Below, piece by piece: positions 16,187 through 24,575 of a stretch of 64,000 nucleotides of DNA. Source of the stretch: Leisingera sp. ANG1 (GTDB lineage Bacteria; Pseudomonadota; Alphaproteobacteria; Rhodobacterales; Rhodobacteraceae); contig NZ_AFCF02000001.1 of assembly GCF_000203975.2 (NCBI RefSeq), forward strand, positions 751,783-815,782, written 5' to 3'. A program made the position numbers and the translations under genes. Numbering within the stretch: position 1 is the stretch's first letter; each line of letters begins with the position of its first letter. Under the pieces are notes generated by a model that did not search any database, was not told the DNA's origin, and was given only the letters and a program-made list of their open reading frames with translations.

Positions 16187-16567
16187 TTATCCCTGCCCGG
16201 CCTGGGCATGCAGGTCGCGGACCGCAGTTAGAACCTCGGCGTTGGAGAACGGTTTGGTCATAAAGCGGGTAACGCCTGCCTTTTCTGCCATTTCGCGGTC
16301 GCGCATCTGGCCGCGGGCGGTCAGCATCAGGACCGGCAAGGCCTGCATGCCCTCTAACGCGCGCAGTTCGCGCACGATTTCCAGCCCGCTTTTGCCCGGC
16401 AGCATCAGATCCAGTATCACCAGGTCCGGACCCGCATCCCGGATCACCTCGACCGCGGTTGCACCATCGGTGTGCGCATCCACGCTCCAGCCGTCGCGCA
16501 TCAGCAGAAACCGGATCGCCTCGGTGATGTTCGGTTCGTCTTCAATCAGAACAACATGCCTGCCCAT
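16187..16567 (-). CDS. single-domain (CheY-like) response regulator
   Basis: The 126-residue protein is one receiver domain without output domain. The acidic pocket is at D10/E11, the phospho-acceptor is D53 (VILDLMLPG), the switch Thr is T83 (MLTARG) and the conserved Lys is K105 (MTKPF). It is the first gene of the run response regulator, small membrane protein, symporter kinase, so H677 of that kinase is the probable phosphodonor. Related CrbR and CbrB regulators carry DNA-binding domains, which this lacks. Output must go through phosphotransfer or protein contact. Confidence 0.92.
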   Translation of the reverse strand: MGRHVVLIEDEPNITEAIRFLLMRDGWSVDAHTDGATAVEVIRDAGPDLVILDLMLPGKSGLEIVRELRALEGMQALPVLMLTARGQMRDREMAEKAGVTRFMTKPFSNAEVLTAVRDLHAQAGQG

Positions 16568-16659
16568 CAGCAGAATTTCCTCCCGGCGCGGTCCTGCGGC
16601 CTGCTCGGCCCGGACACGCGGTTATTTTTCCGCAGGTTAGCCCCCTGCCCGCATGAGTG

Positions 16660-17958
16660 TCAAAACTCTTCCTTAAGGATCGAAGGTTCGCGCCGCGCCG
16701 GGCAGGCTTGGCGCGGGCAGATCCGGCAGCTGGCTCCCACCGGCTGCGGATCCTCGGCGTCCTTGGCCCCGGGCAGAATCAGCATCACCGCGCGGTACAG
16801 GGGGTCCTCACCAAAGTCCGGCTGTTTCTGCATCCAGGCCGTGGCCATGCAATCAAACGCCGCGGCATTGCGCCCGTGCTGCACCACATTGCGCCGGACC
16901 GGCACATTGGGGTTCACCAAAGCAGTATAAAGCGGCCAAAGCGGGCATGAAGCACCGAAGCGCGGCATCGCAAAGCCGGTCACCGGCTTGCGGAACAACA
17001 GCGTGCCGGAGGCATCGCAGATCACCAGCCCGGCCTCCTGGCTAAGCACCTCCTCCGGCAGCGCCGCGAGGCGGCGCAACACCACAGGCAGCCCGCAATT
17101 GAACCGGCCCGCCAAAGCAACCGGGTTTATCCCGCTCGCGGAAATCTCTTGTTCCAGAGCTTGCAGGGGCATCGCACGCGCGTCGGACTGGTATTGCGCT
17201 AGCGCTGCCTGGGCGAGGCTGCGGGCCGCCTCGCCGGTCAGGTCCGGCTCGTCCCGCACCAAATCCTCGGGCGTGGCAGAGCCGTCTTCAAGGGCTGGGA
17301 AATGAAAACCGCTGTTCTGAAAAAACACCTCGGCCTCCTCCTGCGGCATGCCGCGCCGGTCCGCGCCGCTGCCGTCCTCATCGAGAAAGCTGACCAGCAC
17401 CCGGCTGCTTTCAGACAGGCGCAGCGAGTCCTGGTTGAGGTTTTTATGGAACCGGTCCCGCCACTCCGGTTCCAGCTCACCGGTTTCCGCAAGGATCGAA
17501 GCAGTGGAGCGGATCGCAGCAGCGGTCGACAGCACCTCATGCACCGAGGCTGCCAGGTTGGGGTCATGTGTCAGCCGGTCAGACAGAGTTTCCACAGTGC
17601 GCTCAAGCGTGGAGATGCGGCGGTGCCCTGCTGCCAGAACCTCTGCCCAGCCCGGAAAGCGGCCCGCAAATTCATCGACCCGGTCCAGTTCTGCCACCGG
17701 CACCCCGCTGTCTGCCGCCGCCTCCCGCAGGGTGGAGATCAGCGCCGCTTCCGCCCCCTCGCTCAGCATCGAGGGCTCGACTCCCAGCACACCTGCAATC
17801 CCGACCAGCAGCTTGCCGCCGATTCTGCGCCGGTTGTGCTCAATCAGGTTGAGGTATGAGGCCGAGATCCCCGCCTCCCGCGCCAGTTCGGCCTGGCGCA
17901 TGCCCAGGATCAGCCTGCGCTCGCGGATCCGGCTGCCGGTCAGGGTATCGCGTGCCAT
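16660..17958 (-). CDS. XRE-family short-chain fatty-acyl regulator (PccR/ScfR/RamB type)
   Basis: The 432-residue regulator has an N-terminal XRE helix-turn-helix (about 8-62, with RQAELAREAGISASYLNLIEHNRR) and a long C-terminal sensory region. It ends in a Cys-rich block, CRICPRQACPARRE. In characterised relatives such as PccR and RamB this architecture senses acyl-CoA related to propionate or acetate metabolism. ATG at 17958 (MARDTLTG) follows GGGAGG; the 17-residue upstream extension is not family-like. It is divergent from the ABC transporter operon across 231 bp containing direct repeats, and lies 92 bp upstream of the response regulator. I infer control of the transporter operon and perhaps of itself. 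Confidence 0.88.
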   Translation of the reverse strand: MARDTLTGSRIRERRLILGMRQAELAREAGISASYLNLIEHNRRRIGGKLLVGIAGVLGVEPSMLSEGAEAALISTLREAAADSGVPVAELDRVDEFAGRFPGWAEVLAAGHRRISTLERTVETLSDRLTHDPNLAASVHEVLSTAAAIRSTASILAETGELEPEWRDRFHKNLNQDSLRLSESSRVLVSFLDEDGSGADRRGMPQEEAEVFFQNSGFHFPALEDGSATPEDLVRDEPDLTGEAARSLAQAALAQYQSDARAMPLQALEQEISASGINPVALAGRFNCGLPVVLRRLAALPEEVLSQEAGLVICDASGTLLFRKPVTGFAMPRFGASCPLWPLYTALVNPNVPVRRNVVQHGRNAAAFDCMATAWMQKQPDFGEDPLYRAVMLILPGAKDAEDPQPVGASCRICPRQACPARREPSILKEEF

Positions 17959-18016
17959 GATGGCGGGCCTCCCAAAACACTTCCATTTCAACGGCTTTCT
18001 GCAACGCAAAATAACT

Positions 18017-18059
18017 TTGTTTACAGATGGCCGAAACTTATTGTTCAGTTCTTTACAGA
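18017..18059. promoter_or_regulatory. direct repeats in the divergent regulator/ABC-transporter intergenic region
   Basis: TTGTTTACAGA (18017-18027) and TTCTTTACAGA (18049-18059) differ in one base and are 32 bp apart, three helical turns, so both faces align on the DNA. They sit in a notably AT-rich stretch between the XRE regulator (start 17958) and the substrate-binding protein (start 18190). They are plausible binding sites for the adjacent regulator. This is inference from position and repetition. Confidence 0.45.
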
Positions 18060-18189
18060 ATTTTCAAGCAGTAAAAGGGTTTTATTGCCTGAGTTTACAT
18101 GTGCCTCTCATACTGATTTTGCACGCAAAGTGCTGGTACCGCGCAGAAGTGAGGAGCTGCAAGGCACCAATCATATCAGGGAGGAATAC

Positions 18190-19536
18190 ATGTCTAAATT
18201 TGACGCATCGCGCCGCAGAGTCCTTAAGACCGGCGCAATTGCAGGCGCCGGCGTGGCGCTGCCAACGATCTTTACCGCCTCTTCCGCCGCGGCATTCACC
18301 AACGAGCCGACCGGCGGAACTGTTACTCTTGGCTTCAACGTGCCCCAGACCGGCCCGTATGCCGACGAAGGCGCTGACGAGCTGCGCGCTTATGAGCTTG
18401 CGGTTGAGCACCTGAACGGCGGCGGCGACGGCGGCATGATGAACACCTTCAGCTCCAAGGCGCTGCAGGGCAACGGCATCCTGGGCAAGAAGGTCGAGTA
18501 TGTCACCGGCGACACCCAGACCAAGTCCGACGCTGCCCGCGCCTCTGCCAAGTCGATGATCGAGAAGGACGGCGCGGTGATGATCACCGGCGGCTCCTCT
18601 TCCGGTGTGGCGATTGCCGTTCAGGGCCTCTGCCAGGAGGCAGGCGTGATCTTCATGGCTGGCCTGACCCACTCCAACGACACCACCGGCAAGGACAAGA
18701 AGGCCAACGGTTTCCGCCATTTCTTCAACGGCTACATGTCCGGCGCGGCACTGGCGCCGGTGCTGAAGAACCTCTATGGCACCGACCGCACCGCCTATCA
18801 CCTGACCGCAGACTACACCTGGGGCTGGACCCAGGAGGAATCGATTGCAGCCGCCACCGAGGCGCTGGGATGGCAGACCGTGAACAAGGTCCGCACCCCG
18901 CTGGCTGCAACTGACTTCTCCTCCTACATCGCCCCGGTGCTGAATTCCGGCGCCGACGTGCTGGTGCTGAATCACTACGGCGGCAACATGGTGAACTCGC
19001 TGACCAATGCGGTGCAGTTCGGCCTGCGCGACAAGGTGGTGAACGGCAAGAACTTTGAAATCGTGGTGCCGCTCTACTCCCGCCTGATGGCCAAGGGCGC
19101 CGGCGAGAACGTCAAGGGCATCCACGGCTCCACCAACTGGCACTGGACGCTGCAAGATGAAGGCTCCAAAGCTTTTGTGAAATCCTTCGGCACCAAATAC
19201 GGCTTCCCGCCGAGCCAGGCCGCGCACACCTGTTATGTGCAGACCCTGCTTTATGCGGATGCAGTGGAGCGCGCCGGCAGCTTCAACCCCTGCGCAGTTG
19301 CCGAAGCCCTGGAAGGCTTTGAGTTCGACGGCATGGGCAACGGCCCGACCCTCTACCGCGCCGAAGACCATCAGTGCTTCAAGGATGTTCTGGTGGTGCG
19401 CGGCAAGGAAAACCCGACCTCGGAATTCGACCTTCTGGAAGTGGTCGAGGTCACCCCGCGGGCACAGGTGGAATACGCACCGGATCACCCGATGTTCGCC
19501 GGCGGCAACCTGGGCGCCTGCAACCCGGGCGCATAA
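18190..19536 (+). CDS. ABC transporter substrate-binding protein, HAAT (LivJ/LivK-like) family
   Basis: The 448-residue periplasmic receptor opens with a twin-arginine signal (SRRRVLKTGAIAGAGVALP) and cleaves near AAAF. The mature part is a type I periplasmic-binding fold (VTLGFNVPQTGPYADEGADE, then EKDGAVMITGGSSSGVAIAVQGLCQEAGV). ATG at 18190 follows GGGAGG. It heads a complete importer of two permeases and two ATPases. HAAT systems take branched amino acids, amides, urea, and aromatic or short organic acids. The adjacent PccR-type regulator argues for a carboxylate or acyl precursor rather than leucine, but the ligand is not shown by sequence. Confidence 0.92.
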   Translation: MSKFDASRRRVLKTGAIAGAGVALPTIFTASSAAAFTNEPTGGTVTLGFNVPQTGPYADEGADELRAYELAVEHLNGGGDGGMMNTFSSKALQGNGILGKKVEYVTGDTQTKSDAARASAKSMIEKDGAVMITGGSSSGVAIAVQGLCQEAGVIFMAGLTHSNDTTGKDKKANGFRHFFNGYMSGAALAPVLKNLYGTDRTAYHLTADYTWGWTQEESIAAATEALGWQTVNKVRTPLAATDFSSYIAPVLNSGADVLVLNHYGGNMVNSLTNAVQFGLRDKVVNGKNFEIVVPLYSRLMAKGAGENVKGIHGSTNWHWTLQDEGSKAFVKSFGTKYGFPPSQAAHTCYVQTLLYADAVERAGSFNPCAVAEALEGFEFDGMGNGPTLYRAEDHQCFKDVLVVRGKENPTSEFDLLEVVEVTPRAQVEYAPDHPMFAGGNLGACNPGA

Positions 19537-19608
19537 GCCAGCCACAGGGCACCGGAACTCAACGGAGTTTCCGGGCCGGAGTCCGCACCGGGTTCCGGCA
19601 GCCCCAAC

Positions 19609-19640
19609 CGGCCCGTCCGCTCCCCCGCCGGACGGGCCTT
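19609..19640 (+). terminator. intra-operonic hairpin after the substrate-binding protein gene
   Basis: GGCCCGTCCG (19610-19619) pairs perfectly with CGGACGGGCC (19629-19638) around a 9-nt loop. It is followed by only two T residues, so complete termination is unlikely. Such hairpins between a receptor gene and its permease commonly raise the receptor:permease ratio by partial termination or mRNA protection. Confidence 0.5.
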
Positions 19641-19666
19641 CCCCAACCTGACGCACGGTGGGACCC

Positions 19667-20689
19667 ATGGACGCCATTCTCCTGCAAATCCTGAACGGGC
19701 TCGACAAAGGCTCGGCCTATGCGCTGATCGCGCTGGGTTTGACACTCATCTTCGGCACGCTGGGCGTGGTGAACTTTGCCCATGGGGCGCTGTTCATGAT
19801 CGGCGCCTTCTGCGCCGTCACCCTGCAGCGCATCCTGAACCTCAGCTTCGAACTCGTAGACGAAACCCAAACGGACTTTCTGGGCAACCCGCTCAAAGTG
19901 AAAACCCCCTATGTGGAGGCCTGGTTCGGCCCCGACATCGGCGGCAGCATCATCGACTGGGCGGTACCTTTGGCGATCCTCTTTGCGATCCCGATCATGA
20001 TCGGCGTCGGCTATGTGATGGAGCGCGGGCTGATCAAACATTTCTACAAGCGCCCCCACGCCGACCAGATCCTGGTGACCTTTGGCCTCGCCATCGTGCT
20101 GCAGGAAGTGGTGAAATACTTCTACGGCGCCAACCCGATCCAGACCCCGGCCCCGGATGCCCTGAACGGCGTTGTGAACCTGGGAGCCGCCATTGGCATG
20201 GACATCGTCTATCCGGTCTGGCGCGTGGTCTATTTCTTCTTTGCGGTGCTGATCATCGGCGGCATCTTCAGCTTCCTGCAGTTCACCACCTTCGGCATGG
20301 TGGTGCGGGCCGGCATGGCAGACCGCGAAACCGTGGGCCTCTTGGGCATCAATATTGACCGCCGCTTCACCATCATGTTCGGCATCGCCGCCGCTGTCGC
20401 CGGCCTCGCGGGCGTCATGTACACGCCAATCAATTCCCCCAACTACCACATGGGCATGGACTTCCTGGTCCTCAGCTTCGTGGTCGTGGTTGTCGGCGGC
20501 ATGGGCTCGCTGCCCGGCGCGGTGCTGGCGGGTTTCCTGCTGGGCGTGCTCGAAAGCTTTGCCTCGATGAACGAGGTCAAATCGCTGCTGCCCGGCATCG
20601 ACCAGATCATCATCTACGTGGTCGCAATCATCATTCTGCTGACCCGGCCGCGGGGCCTGATGGGCCGCAAAGGCGTGATGGAGGAATAA
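19667..20689 (+). CDS. HAAT ABC transporter permease (LivH-like)
   Basis: This 340-residue inner-membrane permease has about eight spans and the LivH-type start MDAILLQILNGLDKGSAYALIALGLTLIFG. The family loop GINIDRRFTIMFGIAAAVAGLAGVM follows. ATG at 19667 is preceded by GGTGGG; an in-frame GTG at 19658 is possible. The inserted segment at about residues 65-85 (ETQTDFLGNPLKVKTPYVEAWFG) is a periplasmic loop longer than in LivH and may bear on substrate choice. The next permease starts 3 nt after its stop. Confidence 0.92.
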   Translation: MDAILLQILNGLDKGSAYALIALGLTLIFGTLGVVNFAHGALFMIGAFCAVTLQRILNLSFELVDETQTDFLGNPLKVKTPYVEAWFGPDIGGSIIDWAVPLAILFAIPIMIGVGYVMERGLIKHFYKRPHADQILVTFGLAIVLQEVVKYFYGANPIQTPAPDALNGVVNLGAAIGMDIVYPVWRVVYFFFAVLIIGGIFSFLQFTTFGMVVRAGMADRETVGLLGINIDRRFTIMFGIAAAVAGLAGVMYTPINSPNYHMGMDFLVLSFVVVVVGGMGSLPGAVLAGFLLGVLESFASMNEVKSLLPGIDQIIIYVVAIIILLTRPRGLMGRKGVMEE

Positions 20690-20692
20690 GAC

Positions 20693-21898
20693 ATGTTCGG
20701 ACTCGACAAAAAAGACACATCAAAGCTGATCATCGTCGCCTGCCTCGCGCTGCTTGCGCCCTTCATCCTGAACCCGTTCCCAACGGACAGCGCCCTGGCG
20801 CAGTTCAACGCGGGCTATCCGGACCTGATGCAGCGTTTCGTGATCTTCGGGATTTTCGCCATCGGCTTCAACATCCTCTTCGGCCTCACCGGCTACCTGT
20901 CCTTCGGCCACGCGGCCTTCCTGGGTGTCGGCTCCTACTCCGCCGTCTGGATGTTCAAGCTGATCGGCATGAACGTGATCCCGGCGATCGTGCTGTCGGT
21001 GATTGTCGCGGGCCTGTTTGCGCTGCTGATCGGCTTTGTCAGCTTGAGACGCTCAGGCATCTACTTCTCGATCCTGACGCTGGCCTTTGCGCAGATGTCC
21101 TTCAACCTCGCCTATTCAGTGCTGACCCCGATCACCAACGGCGAAACCGGCCTGCAGCTGACGCTGGAAGACCCCCGCATCCTGGGCGTTTCTGCTACCG
21201 CGGACGGCTCGATCCCGGTGACCAACCTGTTCGGCCTTGAAATGCGCTCCACCTTCGAGATGGCGGTCGGCCCCTGGGCCTTCCAGTTCAACGCCGGCTA
21301 CTACCTCTGCGCGCTGATCATGCTGGCAGCCTTCTACCTGTCGATCCGCATCTTCCGCTCACCCTTCGGCATGATGCTGCGGGCGGTGAAGTCGAACCAG
21401 CAGCGGATGAACTACACCGGCCTCAACACCCGTCCCTACACCCTGGCCGCCTTTGTGATCTCCGGCATGTATGCAGGTCTTGCAGGCGGGCTGATGGCCT
21501 CGATGGATCCGCTGGCTGGCGCGGAGCGGATGCAGTGGACCGCCTCCGGCGAGGTGGTGCTGATGACCATCCTCGGCGGCGCCGGCACGCTGATCGGCCC
21601 GGTGCTGGGCGCGGGCTTCATCAAGTACTTCGAGAACATTTTCTCCAAGATCAACGACAACGTGCTGCACACCTGGTTCAGCTTCCTGCCGGACGGGATG
21701 GAGGACGCGGTGGTGTTCATCATCCACCCCTTCATCGGCAAGGGCTGGCATCTGACCCTCGGCATCCTGTTCATGCTGGTGGTGATCTTCCTGCCCGGCG
21801 GCCTGGTTGAGGGCGGCCAGCGGATCAAAGGCTGGCTCAGCCGCCGCAAGGCCAAAGACGGCGGCAAGGCTGCCGGCGAAACCAACCCCGCGGAATGA
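20693..21898 (+). CDS. HAAT ABC transporter permease (LivM-like)
   Basis: This 401-residue second permease has about ten spans and the LivM motifs [41 protein letters not shown] and [18 protein letters not shown]. The C-terminal tail is polar and Lys-rich. The Shine-Dalgarno GGAGG lies inside the end of the previous gene, so the permeases are coupled. A central insertion around residues 155-200 ([27 protein letters not shown]) is typical of non-leucine members. Confidence 0.92.
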   Translation: MFGLDKKDTSKLIIVACLALLAPFILNPFPTDSALAQFNAGYPDLMQRFVIFGIFAIGFNILFGLTGYLSFGHAAFLGVGSYSAVWMFKLIGMNVIPAIVLSVIVAGLFALLIGFVSLRRSGIYFSILTLAFAQMSFNLAYSVLTPITNGETGLQLTLEDPRILGVSATADGSIPVTNLFGLEMRSTFEMAVGPWAFQFNAGYYLCALIMLAAFYLSIRIFRSPFGMMLRAVKSNQQRMNYTGLNTRPYTLAAFVISGMYAGLAGGLMASMDPLAGAERMQWTASGEVVLMTILGGAGTLIGPVLGAGFIKYFENIFSKINDNVLHTWFSFLPDGMEDAVVFIIHPFIGKGWHLTLGILFMLVVIFLPGGLVEGGQRIKGWLSRRKAKDGGKAAGETNPAE

Positions 21899-21910
21899 GG
21901 AGACAAAACA

Positions 21911-22666
21911 ATGGGTATCCTTGAAGTCAAAGACGTGGGGAAACGGTTCGGCGGCCTGCAGGCGCTCTCAAACGTGAACCTCAGCGTTCAGGAAAATTCG
22001 GTCCACGCAATCATCGGGCCGAACGGCGCCGGCAAGTCCACGCTGCTGAATTGCCTGGTGGGCAAACTGATCCCCGACACCGGTTCCGTCATGTTCGACG
22101 GCCAGTCGGTGCTGGGCCGTGCTCCTTACGAAATCAACCAGATGGGCATCAGCCGCGTGTTCCAGACGCCAGAGATTTTCGGCGACCTGACGGTGCTGGA
22201 AAACATGATGATCCCTTGCTTTGCCAAACGGGACGGCGCGTTTGAGCTGAACGCCCTCTCCGCGGTGCTGAAACAAAAGGACATTCTGCAAAAGGCTGAG
22301 CATATGCTGGAAGAGATGAACATGGCGGACAAGCGGCATATGCACGCCGCCGCCATGTCCCGCGGCGACAAGCGGCGGCTGGAGATCGGCATGTGCCTCA
22401 GCCAAGAGCCACGCCTTTTGCTGCTGGATGAGCCGACGGCCGGCATGGCCCGGGCCGACACCAACAACACAATCGACCTGCTGAAGCAGATCAGCGAAGA
22501 GCGCGACATCACCATCGCCATCATCGAGCACGACATGCATGTGGTGTTCAGCCTCGCCAACCGGATCACCGTGCTGGCCCAGGGCACACCCCTGGTCGAG
22601 GACGATCCGCAGAACATCCGCGGCAACCCCAAGGTGCGCGAAGCATACCTGGGCGAGTCGGCTTAA
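21911..22666 (+). CDS. HAAT ABC transporter ATP-binding protein (LivG-like)
   Basis: This 251-residue ATPase has Walker A GPNGAGKST, the Walker B LLLLDEPTAGM and the H-loop IIEHDMHVV. The signature is MSRGDKRRLEIG, a variant of LSxGE seen in LivG/UrtD-type subunits. The Shine-Dalgarno is GAGGAG from the end of the permease gene. It pairs with the LivF-like ATPase 12 bp downstream. Confidence 0.93.
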   Translation: MGILEVKDVGKRFGGLQALSNVNLSVQENSVHAIIGPNGAGKSTLLNCLVGKLIPDTGSVMFDGQSVLGRAPYEINQMGISRVFQTPEIFGDLTVLENMMIPCFAKRDGAFELNALSAVLKQKDILQKAEHMLEEMNMADKRHMHAAAMSRGDKRRLEIGMCLSQEPRLLLLDEPTAGMARADTNNTIDLLKQISEERDITIAIIEHDMHVVFSLANRITVLAQGTPLVEDDPQNIRGNPKVREAYLGESA

Positions 22667-22678
22667 GGAGGAACCAAG

Positions 22679-23434
22679 ATGAACGTCAAACCCGATTTCT
22701 CCAAGAATGCCAACGTCGCCACCACCGCACCGGCTTTCCTGTCGGTCTGGGATGTGCACGCCTATTACGGCGAGAGCTACATCGTGCAAGGCATCAGCTT
22801 CAACGTCCATGAGGGCGAGATCCTGGCGCTGCTGGGCCGGAATGGCGCGGGCAAGACCTCGACCCTGCGGTCCATCGCCCGCACCGGCTCCCCCATGGTG
22901 ACCCGCGGCGAAATCTGGCTGGACCACAAGCCGCTGCACAACATGGCCTCGCACGAGGCCGCCGCTGCGGGCCTGGGCCTGGTGCCTGAGGACCGCCGCA
23001 TCATTCCCGGCCTGACAGTGGAGGAAAACCTGCAGCTGGCCCAAATCGCGCCGCCCATCGGCTGGTCGCTGGAGCGTCTCTATGACTTGTTCCCGCGCCT
23101 TGGCGAACGCCGCAAGCAGGAAGGCGTGACGCTTTCGGGCGGCGAGCAGCAGATGCTGGCGATTGCCCGGGCGCTGGCCCGCGACATCAAGGTGCTGTTG
23201 CTGGATGAACCCTACGAAGGCCTCGCTCCGGTGATCGTGGATGAGATCGAAAAGACCCTCATCCACATCAAGGAACAGGGCATGACAACCATCATTGTCG
23301 AGCAGAACGCGGTCCGCGCCCTGGAACTGGCGGACCGCGCGGTGATCCTCGATACCGGCGGCATCGTCTTTGACGGCACCGCCGCAGAGGTCCTGGAAAA
23401 CGAGGAGCTGCGCGCCGAATACCTGGCGATCTGA
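22679..23434 (+). CDS. HAAT ABC transporter ATP-binding protein (LivF-like)
   Basis: This 251-residue ATPase has Walker A GRNGAGKTS, signature LSGGEQQM, Walker B LLLDEPYEGLAP and the switch VEQNAVRALELADRAV. An N-terminal extension of about 20 residues precedes the ATPase fold. It is the last gene of the transporter operon and is followed by a strong terminator at 23496. Confidence 0.93.
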   Translation: MNVKPDFSKNANVATTAPAFLSVWDVHAYYGESYIVQGISFNVHEGEILALLGRNGAGKTSTLRSIARTGSPMVTRGEIWLDHKPLHNMASHEAAAAGLGLVPEDRRIIPGLTVEENLQLAQIAPPIGWSLERLYDLFPRLGERRKQEGVTLSGGEQQMLAIARALARDIKVLLLDEPYEGLAPVIVDEIEKTLIHIKEQGMTTIIVEQNAVRALELADRAVILDTGGIVFDGTAAEVLENEELRAEYLAI

Positions 23435-23495
23435 ACCGTATCCCAGACTTCATCTCCGCTGTGCCAGCCACCCGCAGGTCGGCACTGGGTGACTA

Positions 23496-23529
23496 AGGCC
23501 GGCTCTGTTCAGGGCTGGCCTCTTTTTTT
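23496..23529 (+). terminator. rho-independent terminator of the ABC transporter operon
   Basis: GGCCGGCTC (23497-23505) pairs with GGGCTGGCC (23512-23520) with two G-U pairs and a 6-nt loop. The run CTTTTTTT follows directly. It lies 62 bp after the last ATPase gene. Confidence 0.9.
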
Positions 23530-23706
23530 GTACCTGGAGGCACCCGAACACTCCATTCGAAGCCATAAACTCCGGGTATAGACCGCAATTCCCCGCCCTT
23601 ATCCAACCCGGAGCCTATTCAGCAGGTCCGCCCCGCTCCCGATGTCGATGCCACAGGCCGCGCCAATCCGGCACGGCATCCGACACAACACGTAAAGGAC
23701 CAAGAC

Positions 23707-23967
23707 ATGCGAAAATCCCTGAAACTCATCGCCCTTGCCCTCACTCTTCCTGCCGCAGCAGCTTTGGCCTCGGAAACCGCAATCAGCGCCGGCGCCGAAA
23801 CCAAGATCCGCGACCTGCTGACAGGCCAAGGTTATGAGGTCACCGAAATCGAGGCCGAGGACAGCATGTTCGAAGCCGAGGCCACCAAGGACGGCAAGGC
23901 CTACGAATTCTACCTGAACGATCAATTCGAAGTCGTGAAAATCGAGGAAGACAGCGAAGACGATTGA
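23707..23967 (+). CDS. secreted PepSY-domain protein
   Basis: The 86-residue protein has a cleavable signal peptide (MRKSLKLIALALTLPAAAALA, cut near ALA-SE). One PepSY domain follows (KIRDLLTGQGYEVTEIEAEDSMFEAEATKDGKAYEFYLN) and the tail is very acidic. PepSY proteins are small periplasmic modules, often found beside cytochrome b561 or ferric reductases, as here. The cytochrome gene starts 65 bp downstream on the same strand. Direct function is unknown; a role in heme, iron or redox handling is inference. Confidence 0.87.
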   Translation: MRKSLKLIALALTLPAAAALASETAISAGAETKIRDLLTGQGYEVTEIEAEDSMFEAEATKDGKAYEFYLNDQFEVVKIEEDSEDD

Positions 23968-24032
23968 TCGCCCCCGCTTATGCGCTCCCTGGATGCGGTC
24001 GCCTCCGCATCCGGGCTGAACAGGAGGATGAA

Positions 24033-24575
24033 ATGCAAAAAGCCTATGTCTGGGATCCGCTGGTGCGGTCGTTTCACTGGCTGCTGGCGGGCGGCTTTAT
24101 CACCAACACGCTGCTGACCGATCCAGACGGAACCCTTCATCACAATATCGGCTACTTTATCGCAGCACTCGTGGGGTTCCGGGTGATCTGGGGCCTTACC
24201 GGCAGCCGTTATGCCCGCTTCTCCAGTTTCCCGCCTGATCTGGGCGCCGCTGCCGGTCAACTGACCGATATCGCAACCGGACGAGTGCGCCGTCACAAGG
24301 GCCACAGCCCCTTGGGCGCCTTGATGACTTACAACCTGCTGCTGACACTGCTGGCGGTCGCCATCACTGGCTGGATGGCGGTCACTCCCGCATTTCAAGG
24401 TATTGGCTGGCCGGAAGACCTGCATGAGGCGCTGGTTTCCTGGGCTGAGTTCTCGGTTGTCCTGCATGTGGCCGCCGTGCTGTTCGAAAGCCGCCGCACC
24501 AAAGTCAATCTGGCGCGCGCGATGGTCACTGGCTACAAGGAACTGCCCAAGACCGACGCGGAGCCTGCGCCATGA
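24033..24575 (+). CDS. cytochrome b561-family membrane protein
   Basis: This 180-residue four-span b-type cytochrome of the Ni/Fe-hydrogenase-cytochrome-b/CybB group starts MQKAYVWDPLVRSFHWLLAGG; the H of RSFHW and HH in LHHNIGYF are probable heme ligands with the late H of VVLHVAA. AGGAGG lies 5 nt before ATG 24033. It would move electrons across the inner membrane between quinone and a periplasmic partner. The stop overlaps the next gene as ATGA, and a PepSY gene precedes it. Confidence 0.9.
   Translation: MQKAYVWDPLVRSFHWLLAGGFITNTLLTDPDGTLHHNIGYFIAALVGFRVIWGLTGSRYARFSSFPPDLGAAAGQLTDIATGRVRRHKGHSPLGALMTYNLLLTLLAVAITGWMAVTPAFQGIGWPEDLHEALVSWAEFSVVLHVAAVLFESRRTKVNLARAMVTGYKELPKTDAEPAP

Noticed and set aside
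18082-19707. Long minus-strand open frame (541 codons) opposite the substrate-binding protein gene
   Set aside because: It mirrors a clear HAAT receptor on the plus strand, has low-complexity Gly/His/Val composition typical of antisense frames in GC-rich DNA, and no domain.
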